Assembly: GCF_003385495.1 (NCBI RefSeq)
Contig: NZ_QNUH01000003.1
Location: forward strand, 124,001-188,000
Length of the DNA: 64,000 bases
From: Chryseobacterium elymi
GTDB lineage: Bacteria > Bacteroidota > Bacteroidia > Flavobacteriales > Weeksellaceae
Direction of reading: 5' to 3'
Shown here: piece after piece, positions 25,058-32,976 of the stretch
Position numbering within the stretch: position 1 is the stretch's first letter
How the letters are laid out: each line of letters opens with the position of its first letter
The notes under the pieces: model-generated
Seen by the model: the letters and a program-made list of their open reading frames with translations, nothing else
The model's database searches: none
Told to the model about the DNA's origin: nothing
Position numbers and translations under genes: made by a program

Positions 25058-26698
25058 ATGGGAAAAATTTCTCTTTTCATCTTATTTTTTTACAGCTTAC
25101 ATTTCTCTGCACAGTCTTTATCGGAAACCCAAAAGCTGGAATCACTCTGTAAGGTCTGGGGATTTCTAAAATATTATCATCCTCATGTTGCAAAAGGGGA
25201 TCTTGATTGGGACAAGCAGCTTTTTGAGAAAATTGATGAGCTTGATACTATCTGTGATAAAGATCAGTTGAACGAATTCTATTCCAATTGGATCAGCAGC
25301 CTTGGAAAAGTTGATGAATGTAAAGACTGCCTGAAGGAAGATAAAAAAATTTATTTTCTGAGAAATTTTGATCTGAGCTGGATTGAGAATAAACAGATAT
25401 TCGATAAAAACGTAACCGGGCAACTTCTTTACATTCAAAGTAACAGAAATATAGGCAGCAGTTATTATTTCGGAAAAAGCGGGAAAAAAGTTTACTTTAG
25501 GAATGAACATTCATACGGTTCAAAATTCACATCCAAAAAAATAGGTCTTTTGGAGCTCTTCAGGTATTGGAATCTGGTAGAATATTTTTTCCCATACAAA
25601 TATCTGACAGATCAGAACTGGAATAATGTTTTAACGGAGATGATCCCTAAATTCTTTAAAATCGGCAATGATGAAAGTTACCATCTCACGCTTGCTGAAC
25701 TGGTCGCAAAAATTGATGACTCCCATGCTTTTTTATATTCGCCTTTAATCAATGCCAATCTATACGGAAAGAGAAAGGTTCCGGCAGAATATATTTATGC
25801 GGAAGGAAAACTGGTCGTGACCAAGATCATTAAAAATAAATTGGATGAAGAGATGCCTCTGAAAATTGGTGATGTAATTTACGACGTCAATGGCAAGACA
25901 ATTCCTCAGATGGTCAACAGCTTTGGAAAATATATTCCGGCTTCGAATTCCTGGGGGAAGATTACCAAGGTGAAAAACCTGTTTCTTTTCAGCGCTAATG
26001 ATTCTCTTACTCTAAAAATTGAACGGGACGGACAGAACCTGGCCGTAACGGCTAAAACTTACCTTCTCCAGGATATTATCAGGGAAAAGTCAATCGTTCA
26101 GCAAAAGTGGAAATTTCTTGATGCTGACAAAAAGACAGGGTATGTAAATATGGGTAGTATTGAAAAAAGTGATCTGGACGATATGTACAAGGATCTAAAA
26201 TCTACAGCGTCTATTATTTTCGATTTAAGAAATTATCCTAAACAAACCATTTTTCCTTTAAGCAGGATGATTCTTCCTGAAAAATCAATTTATTATCAAT
26301 TTAATTTCCCGGAGACCGATTATTTGAGTAAATTTTATATCGCAAAAAACAGTATCGGCAGAAAGAATCGGGATTACTATAAAGGGAATGTGATCGTCTT
26401 AGTAGATGAAAATACACAAAGTCAGGCAGAAACCACCGCTATGATGTTTAAGCAGCACCCAAAAGCTAAACTGATCGGGAGTAATACTTCAGGGGCTAAC
26501 GGTGATATCATCAGATTTAAAATTGCGGATCTGGATACCTGCTTTACAGGACTTGGAGCGTATTACCCTGACGGAAGAGAAACACAGAGGATAGGAATTA
26601 TCCCTGACATTGTCATAAAACCCACCGTGAAAGGCGTTAAGAAGGGAAAAGATGAAGTTCTGGAAAGAGCTTTAAATTATATAAAGACCGGTTTTTAA
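25058..26698 (+). CDS. S41-family C-terminal processing peptidase
   Basis: I start at ATG 25058 (546 residues) because the next residues form a signal peptide (MGKISLFILFFYSLHFSAQ), while the upstream TTG is in the promoter. A helical N-terminal part (20-190) precedes a PDZ-like segment around KIGDVIYDVNGKTIPQM (near 275) and a tail-specific protease domain. The catalytic serine is likely the one in DENTQSQAETTAMM near 465; TSGANGDIIRF follows. It should act in the periplasm or be secreted. It stands alone. Confidence 0.9.
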   Translation: MGKISLFILFFYSLHFSAQSLSETQKLESLCKVWGFLKYYHPHVAKGDLDWDKQLFEKIDELDTICDKDQLNEFYSNWISSLGKVDECKDCLKEDKKIYFLRNFDLSWIENKQIFDKNVTGQLLYIQSNRNIGSSYYFGKSGKKVYFRNEHSYGSKFTSKKIGLLELFRYWNLVEYFFPYKYLTDQNWNNVLTEMIPKFFKIGNDESYHLTLAELVAKIDDSHAFLYSPLINANLYGKRKVPAEYIYAEGKLVVTKIIKNKLDEEMPLKIGDVIYDVNGKTIPQMVNSFGKYIPASNSWGKITKVKNLFLFSANDSLTLKIERDGQNLAVTAKTYLLQDIIREKSIVQQKWKFLDADKKTGYVNMGSIEKSDLDDMYKDLKSTASIIFDLRNYPKQTIFPLSRMILPEKSIYYQFNFPETDYLSKFYIAKNSIGRKNRDYYKGNVIVLVDENTQSQAETTAMMFKQHPKAKLIGSNTSGANGDIIRFKIADLDTCFTGLGAYYPDGRETQRIGIIPDIVIKPTVKGVKKGKDEVLERALNYIKTGF

Positions 26699-26831
26699 AC
26701 GAATTGAATATCAGTAATGATGAGCATAATTTTCATTTAACTAATATTTAACTTTTGTTATCTCTAATTTGTGAGAATTTAAAAGGAATTGGTCAACATT
26801 TTGATGCAATAACCATGTAAAAAATAAATAT

Positions 26832-28376
26832 ATGTCGGAAAAGATATTATGGATAGATGATGAAATAGATTTACTCAAGCCCCATATCGTATTTTTAGAA
26901 AAAAAAGGTTACCAGGTAACCCCTGTTAATAATGTGAATGAAGCTCTGGAACTAATGGATTCGGAGAAATTCGCATTAACGCTTATTGATGAAAATATGC
27001 CCGGTATTTCGGGATTGGAAGCCATTCCCATGATTAAGGAAAAAGATAATTCTTTAAAGATTGTGATGGTAACAAAAAGTGAGGAGGAACATATTATGGA
27101 AGAAGCCATCGGATCTCAGATTGCTGATTACATTCTAAAGCCGGTAAACCCTAATCAGATTTTATTATCGTTAAAAAAGAACCTTCAGGAGGATAATCTT
27201 GTAGAGCAGAAAACAATTCTCCAGTACCAACAGGAGTTCAGAAACCTGTCTATGGAACTTTCTTATATCAGAACTTATCAGGAATGGGCAGAATATTATA
27301 AGAAGATCCTGAGCTGGGAGATTAAATTTGATAAGGTAGCGGATAATGAATTTTCTGATCTTCTGCAATCACAGAAAGAGGAAGCCAATATCCAGTTTGC
27401 CAAATTCATTGAAAAAAATTACGAAAGCTGGCTTACAGATCCTGATAAACCCTTAATGAGCCATACACTTTTTAAAGAAAAAGTAAAGCCTGAGGTAGAG
27501 AAAGAAAAGGTTCTTCTTCTTATGGTGGATAATCTCCGTTTTGATCAATGGAGGGTTATTGAGCCATTATTCACAAAATATTACAATAAAATATCAGAAG
27601 ATTATTATTACAGTATTCTTCCTACGGCTACTCAGTACGCTAGAAACTCTTTCTTTGCCGGACTGATGCCTTCTGAAATTGAGAAGCGTTTTCCTGATAA
27701 ATGGTTCAATGACAATGAAGAAGGAAATAAGAATGAGTTTGAGCGTGATTTCCTTGAAGATCAAATGAAAAGAATTGGTTTAGGGTCTAAATCTATGAAG
27801 TATCTTAAAGTTTTGAATGCGGATTTTGAGCGAAAGATTTACGATGATTTCAACCAGCATAAAAATAATGACCTTCTGGTAATTGTTTACAACTTTATTG
27901 ATATTCTTTCTCACGCTAAAACAGATAATCATATTGTAGACCAGCTGATCCGCGACGATAAAACATTCAGATCTCTTACGCTTAACTGGTTTGAGAATTC
28001 ATCATTGCTGAAGATTATTAAAGCGGCTGCAGAAAGCGGGTATAAACTTGTGATCACTACAGACCACGGAACGGTATACGTTAAAAAACCTAGTAAAGTA
28101 GTTGGAGACCGTGAGACATCAACCAATATCCGTTATAAAACCGGAAAGAGTTTAACCTATGATGACAGTGATGTATGGGCCGTTACCAACCCTGAAAAAC
28201 TGTTTCTGCCGAAAGGTAATTTAAGCTCAAAATATATTTTTGCAAAAAACAATATTTTCCTGGCCTATCCAAAGAATTACAATCACTTTGTAAATTACTA
28301 TAAAGAGACTTACCAACATGGAGGGATTTCACTGGAAGAGTGTATTATTCCTATCAGTATTTTAGAACCCAAGTAG
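26832..28376 (+). CDS. porX: PorX-type response regulator with PglZ domain
   Basis: The 514-residue protein has a receiver domain (1-120) with the acidic pair D9/D10, the phospho-acceptor D53 (IDENMPG), T81 and K103. A helical linker and a C-terminal PglZ alkaline-phosphatase-like domain (about 200-514) follow, with metal-binding MVDNLRFDQW and TTDHGTVYV. In Porphyromonas, PorX with the kinase PorY controls type IX secretion genes; the PglZ part is a phosphodiesterase. No porY lies nearby, as is usual. The T9SS sorting-domain gene at 14 kb agrees with such a system. Confidence 0.93.
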   Translation: MSEKILWIDDEIDLLKPHIVFLEKKGYQVTPVNNVNEALELMDSEKFALTLIDENMPGISGLEAIPMIKEKDNSLKIVMVTKSEEEHIMEEAIGSQIADYILKPVNPNQILLSLKKNLQEDNLVEQKTILQYQQEFRNLSMELSYIRTYQEWAEYYKKILSWEIKFDKVADNEFSDLLQSQKEEANIQFAKFIEKNYESWLTDPDKPLMSHTLFKEKVKPEVEKEKVLLLMVDNLRFDQWRVIEPLFTKYYNKISEDYYYSILPTATQYARNSFFAGLMPSEIEKRFPDKWFNDNEEGNKNEFERDFLEDQMKRIGLGSKSMKYLKVLNADFERKIYDDFNQHKNNDLLVIVYNFIDILSHAKTDNHIVDQLIRDDKTFRSLTLNWFENSSLLKIIKAAAESGYKLVITTDHGTVYVKKPSKVVGDRETSTNIRYKTGKSLTYDDSDVWAVTNPEKLFLPKGNLSSKYIFAKNNIFLAYPKNYNHFVNYYKETYQHGGISLEECIIPISILEPK

Positions 28377-28442
28377 TTTATTTAATTTTGGGTTTAAAGG
28401 CACTCATTTTGCATATCAGAAGACAACCTTAAATATATATTT

Positions 28443-28820
28443 ATGAAAAAACACATTTTTATTGCAGCAGCATTCGCAGCATTATTTTTAACTTCATGTA
28501 ATAAAGAAAAGAAAACAACAGATTCCACTCCTGCTCCTGTAGACAGTGTTGCTTCCAAGCCGTCTGATTCAGCAGCTGTTTCCGGTACTCAGGATGAAAT
28601 TGTAAAAAGTACTTCAAAGGACAGCAGCGGAAAAACGTTGGACATGACTTTCAATAACACTAAAAATATAGCTACTGTAGTTTTCAATAATGAAACAATC
28701 GAATTACAGGGACAAAAGCCAGCATCAGGAATATGGTATAAGAATGATCATTATGAACTGAGAGGAAAAGGCGAAGAAATAGAACTGACGAAAGACGGTA
28801 AAACAGTTTTTAAAAAATAA
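28443..28820 (+). CDS. Small putative lipoprotein
   Basis: A 125-residue protein with lipoprotein signal AALFLTSC (cysteine 19), then a Ser/Thr/Pro-rich linker (about 25-55) and a compact C-terminal region of about 70 residues rich in beta propensity (MTFNNTKNIATVVFNNE). The end resembles MliC/membrane-bound lysozyme-inhibitor type domains in its size and layout (cationic GKGEEIELTKDGK), but I cannot confirm that. It is 66 bp after porX and ends at a terminator, so it may be cotranscribed with it. Confidence 0.75.
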   Translation: MKKHIFIAAAFAALFLTSCNKEKKTTDSTPAPVDSVASKPSDSAAVSGTQDEIVKSTSKDSSGKTLDMTFNNTKNIATVVFNNETIELQGQKPASGIWYKNDHYELRGKGEEIELTKDGKTVFKK

Positions 28821-28832
28821 AATCACTTACTC

Positions 28833-28868
28833 AAGCCGGCTTTGAAATTCAAAACCGGCTTTTTTATT
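28833..28868 (+). terminator. Terminator after the lipoprotein gene
   Basis: Stem AAGCCGG/CCGGCTT extended by A-T pairs, loop of about 8-15 nt, then six T. Confidence 0.85.
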
Positions 28869-28911
28869 TTCGCTTCTTTTTTATAGTTCATATCTTCGTA
28901 AAAAATAAATC

Positions 28912-29200
28912 ATGTTTATTATTTCGCTTACTTATAAGAGTTCTATTGAAGATGTAGAAAAACTTATTCCCAACATACTATTTTCCTCAACAAGCATTAT
29001 GAATCCGGGAGGTTTATTACCTCAGGAAGAAAAGAATCCGGAACAGGTGGAATCATCATTGCAAAAGCAGCATCTAAAAGGAGATTGAACAGATCATTTC
29101 TGAAGATCCTTTTTATATTCATCAGATTGCTGACTATGAGGTCACTAAATCTATCCCTTCGAAATACAATGAAAATTTTAAACTTTTTATAGAAGACTAA
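28912..29200 (+). pseudogene. YciI-like protein, two frameshifts
   Basis: Reading from ATG 28912, the frame opens MFIISLTYKSSIEDVEKLIP and then drifts. The natural continuation (FLNKHYESGRFITSGRK and GTGGIIIAKAASK) is in another frame from about 28974, and the end (EIEQIISEDPFYIHQIADYE ... NFKLFIED) is in a third frame from about 29081 to the TAA at 29198. Joined, these form one complete YciI/YCII-domain protein of about 95 residues. Both shifts behave as single-base losses, near CCCAAC and AAAAGG. The stop overlaps the exonuclease start by one base. A sequencing error is possible but two in 290 bp is unlikely. Confidence 0.85.
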
Positions 29201-29964
29201 TGAAATTAATCACTTATAATGTTAACGGAATCAGAGCTGCCTTTACTAAGGATTTTTTGGGATGGCTGAAAACTGCTGATCCGGATATTGTCTGTATTCA
29301 GGAAAGTAAAGCAGGAAACGATCAGATAGACATTGAAAGTCTCGAAAAAGTTGGTTATCACAGCTATTGGCATTCTGCTGTAAGAAAAGGCTACAGCGGC
29401 GTCGGAATTGCGTCTAAAATTAAACCTAATCATATTGAATATGGATGTGGTATCGAAAGCTATGATAATGAAGGCAGAATCATCCGTGCAGATTTTGACG
29501 GATACTCTGTAATTTCGGTATATGTTCCGTCTGCCAGTAATATTGAAAGGCTGGATTTCAAAATGCAGTTCTGCCATGACTTCCTGTCTTATATAAAGGA
29601 GTTAAGAAAAACGATTCCTAACCTTGTTATTTCCGGCGATTTCAATATATGCCATCAGGCTATTGATATTCATGATCCGGTCCGTTTAAAGAATGTTTCC
29701 GGCTTCCTTCCGATGGAAAGGGAATGGATGACCAGTTTTATTGAAGAATGTGAGCTGATAGACAGTTTCCGTTTTTTCAATAATGAACCTGATAATTACA
29801 CATGGTGGAGCTACAGACAAAACTCAAGAGCTAAAAACAAAGGCTGGAGACTGGATTATAATTTCGCAACTTATACTTTAAAAGATAAGCTCTCACGAGC
29901 TGTCATTCTGAAAGAAGCTGTACATTCTGATCATTGCCCAGCTTTATTGGAAGTAAACATTTAG
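29200..29964 (+). CDS. xth: Exodeoxyribonuclease III / AP endonuclease
   Basis: A 254-residue EEP-fold nuclease of base-excision repair, which cleaves 5' to abasic sites and degrades 3' ends. Residues visible are N7 (TYNVNGIRAA), E34 (CIQESKA), the DxN in VISGDFNICH (about 146-155), and the C-terminal SDHCPALLEV. The gene begins within the stop of the YciI-like pseudogene (TAATG), which suggests the two were once one operon. Confidence 0.95.
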   Translation: MKLITYNVNGIRAAFTKDFLGWLKTADPDIVCIQESKAGNDQIDIESLEKVGYHSYWHSAVRKGYSGVGIASKIKPNHIEYGCGIESYDNEGRIIRADFDGYSVISVYVPSASNIERLDFKMQFCHDFLSYIKELRKTIPNLVISGDFNICHQAIDIHDPVRLKNVSGFLPMEREWMTSFIEECELIDSFRFFNNEPDNYTWWSYRQNSRAKNKGWRLDYNFATYTLKDKLSRAVILKEAVHSDHCPALLEVNI

Positions 29965-29970
29965 AATAAC

Positions 29971-29997
29971 AAAAGCCAGCTGTACTAGCTGGCTTTT
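29971..29997. terminator. Bidirectional terminator between xth and the RlpA-like gene
   Basis: Perfect 11-bp stem AAAAGCCAGCT/AGCTGGCTTTT with a 5-nt loop; T-rich on both outgoing strands. It lies 6 bp past the xth stop. Confidence 0.88.
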
Positions 29998-30016
29998 ATA
30001 AATTTAAATCATAAAT

Positions 30017-30388
30017 TTAGTCGACAATTTCATATTCAACCGGAATGGTACCACGACGGATATCCCCGATTTCATCGAACGCAGCTTTAGAAATATCTAA
30101 CGCTCTTGATGCATGGAAAGGTCCTCTATCATTGATCTTCACTATCACCTGTTTTCCATTGTTCAGATTGGTAACTCTAACATTAGTTCCAAACGGAAGC
30201 GTTCTGTTTGCAGCAGTGAACTTTGAATTACTAAAGATCTCTCCGCTTGCTGTTTTTCTACCATTAAACTTATCGTGGTAGTACGATGCATAACTTGTTT
30301 TCTTCGCATCTAAAGTGCTATTTGTAAAAGAATAAACACCTAGGGTTGAAATCATCATTATGATTACGAGAATGAATCTTTTCATCAT
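30017..30388 (-). CDS. RlpA-like double-psi beta-barrel protein
   Basis: The 123-residue product has a signal peptide or single N-terminal helix (1-22) followed by a double-psi beta-barrel (about 32-120). Motifs ASYYHDKFNGRKTASGE, TAANRTLPFGTNVRV and VKINDRGPFHASRALDIS are those of RlpA, a septal-ring protein that is a lytic transglycosylase in some species; the catalytic aspartate is in NDRGP. It lacks a SPOR domain and is shorter than full RlpA. It probably acts on peptidoglycan in the periplasm. Confidence 0.92.
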   Translation of the reverse strand: MMKRFILVIIMMISTLGVYSFTNSTLDAKKTSYASYYHDKFNGRKTASGEIFSNSKFTAANRTLPFGTNVRVTNLNNGKQVIVKINDRGPFHASRALDISKAAFDEIGDIRRGTIPVEYEIVD

Positions 30389-30414
30389 CTTGAATTTTAT
30401 TGGTTTTGACGGAG

Positions 30415-30422
30415 CAAAAGTA
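30415..30422 (-). promoter_or_regulatory. -7 element for the RlpA-like gene
   Basis: Minus-strand TACTTTTG matches TAnnTTTG, 26 bp before the start codon. No -33 is clear. Confidence 0.5.
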
Positions 30423-30824
30423 TAAGGAATGTTGTAAAGTCCCTATTCCATATGTTAAAAACCGTTAACCAAAACAAAATTATATGTTAACAAGAGCTGT
30501 AAGTATCTATTATTAGGGGTTTTAAGTAGTACTGTTAAAAAACGTTAAAAAAAACACTCAAAAGTTAACATAATTAACTTTTTCTCAAAAAAAATCAAAA
30601 CGTAAATTAAATAATATATTGATAATCAGTAATTTAAATATTCACTAAAATAATTAATATATCATCTCTAGTTGTTTAAAAAACAAAAATTTTATGATCT
30701 TAAATGAAAAGAACTGTTTAATAGAAGCCAATAAGACCATAGTGTATATCACTCTATATTTATTTTAACAATGGTTTTTTAACAGGAGAATGGATTGAGC
30801 ATCAATTCTATTATTTAAAAGTTG
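30423..30824. other. AT-rich gap with no recognised gene
   Basis: About 400 bp between the RlpA-like promoter and the inverted-repeat element. It has several short GTTAAA-type runs (30460-30560) and no open frame of note. I see no tRNA-like or other structured element. Confidence 0.5.
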
Positions 30825-31060
30825 TAATTAACCTGAGAGTTCGGGATAAGAAAATTAAGATTGGAGTGCTGGAAGAGGGGTGCTGGAAGTTACTATTGGG
30901 CAGATAGTTTCTTAAAATTGAATTAATTAGTCTTAAAAAGATTAATAAAAACTGAGGGATAGTTATTTTTTTAGAACCTCAAAAACTTCTCACTTCCAGC
31001 TTCAGGTTCCATTACTTTGTTCAATACAAAAATTTCTTATCCCGAACTCAGGCTAATTAT
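30825..31060. repeat. 236-bp element bounded by 30-bp inverted repeats, MITE-like
   Basis: The left end TAATTAACCTGAGAGTTCGG (30825 onward, continuing GATAAGAAAATT) is repeated in reverse at the right end (31031-31060), with the left arm having an extra AG and one or two substitutions. Inside, GCTGGAAG appears twice on the left (near 30868 and 30882) and its complement on the right (near 31000). No reading frame fills it. Length and symmetry suggest a short non-autonomous element or folded RNA. No clear target-site duplication is visible. Confidence 0.6.
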
Positions 31061-31165
31061 TGATCTTCCTTTTGAACATTCTTCTTCATTATATTCAAAT
31101 TAAATACCAGATAAGCTTTTTGAATACTAAAATTCCCTCCATTGATCTATTCATTCTTATAAAAA

Positions 31166-31195
31166 TATAAACCAATGATTGCTCATTGGTTTATA
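31166..31195 (-). terminator. Terminator of the secreted beta-rich protein gene
   Basis: Stem TATAAACCAATGA/TCATTGGTTTATA with loop TTGC, 13 bp. A weak T tract follows. It lies 26 bp past the stop of the gene at 31221. Confidence 0.7.
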
Positions 31196-31220
31196 TATAT
31201 AAATAAGTATTGTATTAATC

Positions 31221-31922
31221 TTATTTTAAGTATTCTATTACATAGTCATATGTTCCATTAGGATATACAACTGACATACTTGGCGAACCTGTAATTGCAT
31301 TCCCTGCAGTAGTTGCAATTGTATAAGAATACAAGCTTCTGTCATAAACAGTGTTTGTACCTGCTCTATAGATAGTGATACCATATAAAGCAGTCATCCC
31401 TGCCGGAGATGGGATATTTACAGCTGTTGAATTACCTGTTGCAGTAAATGTTCCTTTAATAGCGTAAACCTGCTTGCTTGCTACTAATGTATTTGTAGCT
31501 GTTTCAGCAGTGGTTACGTCAAATTTTGCATTACCTCCTCCTATTGGTAGCCATCTACCTCCGGTAACATCAGTACTTTTATTAGGGTTATCAAAATAAT
31601 AGAAACCGCGGCTTACTGGCGTAGAAACAACACCATCATTTGTAAGCGTATTACCAACACCAATATTAAAAACTATCATGCCATCATAAGCAGAAGGGAA
31701 GTTAATACCATCTAAACTAGCTACTTTAAATGTAAAAGCCGTTAGATCTGTTGTAGGAAACAATAGACCTTTACCGTCATTTACTGCAGCATTGTTATTT
31801 GTTGAAGCATCTAAGAAGATGTTTTCATTAGGGAAAGTGTTTGCAATCGCACCGTTAGATAAAGCCTGTGCACTTGCCAATGTACCTAGTGATACAAACA
31901 GTGCTAATATGATTTTTTTCAT
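31221..31922 (-). CDS. Secreted beta-rich protein, unknown
   Basis: A 233-residue protein with signal peptide MKKIILALFVSLGTLASAQ (cleaved near 19). The mature part is rich in Thr, Asn, Ala and Gly and predicted to be all beta. RGFYYFDNPNK with GGRWLPIGGG (about 105-132) matches the same motif in the neighbouring protein, so the two are related in their first halves. It lacks a recognisable T9SS tail. It follows its neighbour by 24 bp and is probably in one operon. Function unknown; surface or extracellular adhesin-like roles are plausible. Confidence 0.82.
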   Translation of the reverse strand: MKKIILALFVSLGTLASAQALSNGAIANTFPNENIFLDASTNNNAAVNDGKGLLFPTTDLTAFTFKVASLDGINFPSAYDGMIVFNIGVGNTLTNDGVVSTPVSRGFYYFDNPNKSTDVTGGRWLPIGGGNAKFDVTTAETATNTLVASKQVYAIKGTFTATGNSTAVNIPSPAGMTALYGITIYRAGTNTVYDRSLYSYTIATTAGNAITGSPSMSVVYPNGTYDYVIEYLK

Positions 31923-31946
31923 CTGTCTAAAATTTAATGATTGTTA

Positions 31947-32627
31947 TTATCTACCTGAAAGAATACCCCAGTTATTTACACCAGCATTACTCACTACAAT
32001 AAAGCAGAAAGATCCACCTGAAGTTATCGTTGATGGTATATTATTCATTCCTCTAGTGATACCTGGAACCGCTGCCGGATCCCAACCCACGTTACCTGGG
32101 CCATTCGCAGATACACATCTTACTGAGTGTAATGGCAGTGACGTGGCTGCAGGCAATAATAGCTGGCTAGTTGATCCCATAGCAGTAGTAACGACAGAAT
32201 AATCATCCGGTGCCCATGTAATAGGAGCATTTACAGAGTGAAGTCTACCTTTCTGAATCTGGAAGTTTGTAGGTGTTGAACCACCACCACCTACAGCAAC
32301 CCAAACAGAATTTGGAGCATCATAGTAATAGAAGCCAGTTCCAATTACATTTACTGTCTTACCAGCTGCAGTACCATCTAAAGTGGTAACAAAGGTAAGG
32401 GCTCCATTTTGAGCGGCTGCATAAGCTGCGTCTTTAGCTGCTAACTGAGCTCTTGACATACGAGGGACTAATAAGGCATCAGGTCTAGCATTGTCAGTAG
32501 TATTAGCTTCTACATCCAATGTTGCGGCTGGTGTGGTTGTGTTAATACCTACACGCCCCGTTGTCTGAGCCTTGGAAACGGCCGAAAGGCCAACGAGCAT
32601 TGTCGCTGTTAATAAAAATTTTTTCAT
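31947..32627 (-). CDS. Secreted protein with VGINTTTP-type repeat region
   Basis: The 226-residue product has a signal peptide (1-20, ending AVSKAQ) followed by TTGRVGINTTTPAATLDVE, a motif shared by Bacteroidota surface and tail-fibre-like proteins. GTGFYYYDAPNSVWVAVGGG (about 105-124) recurs in the downstream protein. It is Ala/Thr/Gly rich and likely all beta. No cell-anchor or T9SS domain is visible. It is the first gene of a two-gene unit with its own -7 element. There are no phage genes nearby, so I do not call it a tail fibre. Confidence 0.82.
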   Translation of the reverse strand: MKKFLLTATMLVGLSAVSKAQTTGRVGINTTTPAATLDVEANTTDNARPDALLVPRMSRAQLAAKDAAYAAAQNGALTFVTTLDGTAAGKTVNVIGTGFYYYDAPNSVWVAVGGGGSTPTNFQIQKGRLHSVNAPITWAPDDYSVVTTAMGSTSQLLLPAATSLPLHSVRCVSANGPGNVGWDPAAVPGITRGMNNIPSTITSGGSFCFIVVSNAGVNNWGILSGR

Positions 32628-32976
32628 AAGTTTTTAAAGATTTTAAATTACATTATTTTCCATCAATATTTGCAATGGGACATACATCCCAACTTGTGCC
32701 AATCGTCAAAGTTACCTATTTTAGCTTTATTAGATAGTCAACTTATTGAAGCATTTGATTTTAAAACATTGCTTATTGCGCAAATTTAAGATATAATTTT
32801 CAAATTTTATTCATTTAATATAAAAAAATAAAAGAGTTTTTCTTAACAAAACCACAAACATCTGAAAATCAAACAAATAAACAAATTAATAACTTTTTTT
32901 AAGAGTGTTAAATTTTATTAATATTTTTAATTATATACGAAAACTATATAATTATAATTTCAATAGAAACAGATTG
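32628..32976. promoter_or_regulatory. Upstream region of the secreted-protein pair, with a -7 element
   Basis: Minus-strand TAACTTTG at 32707-32714 matches TAnnTTTG, with TTG 24 bp upstream (a longer spacer than usual). The 5' leader of about 75 nt contains a small hairpin TGGGA/TCCCA (32676-32691). The rest, 32720-32976, is AT-rich and empty. Confidence 0.5.

Noticed and set aside
31221..32627. Prophage tail-fibre genes
   Set aside because: No terminase, capsid, integrase or other phage gene is near, and both proteins have signal peptides.
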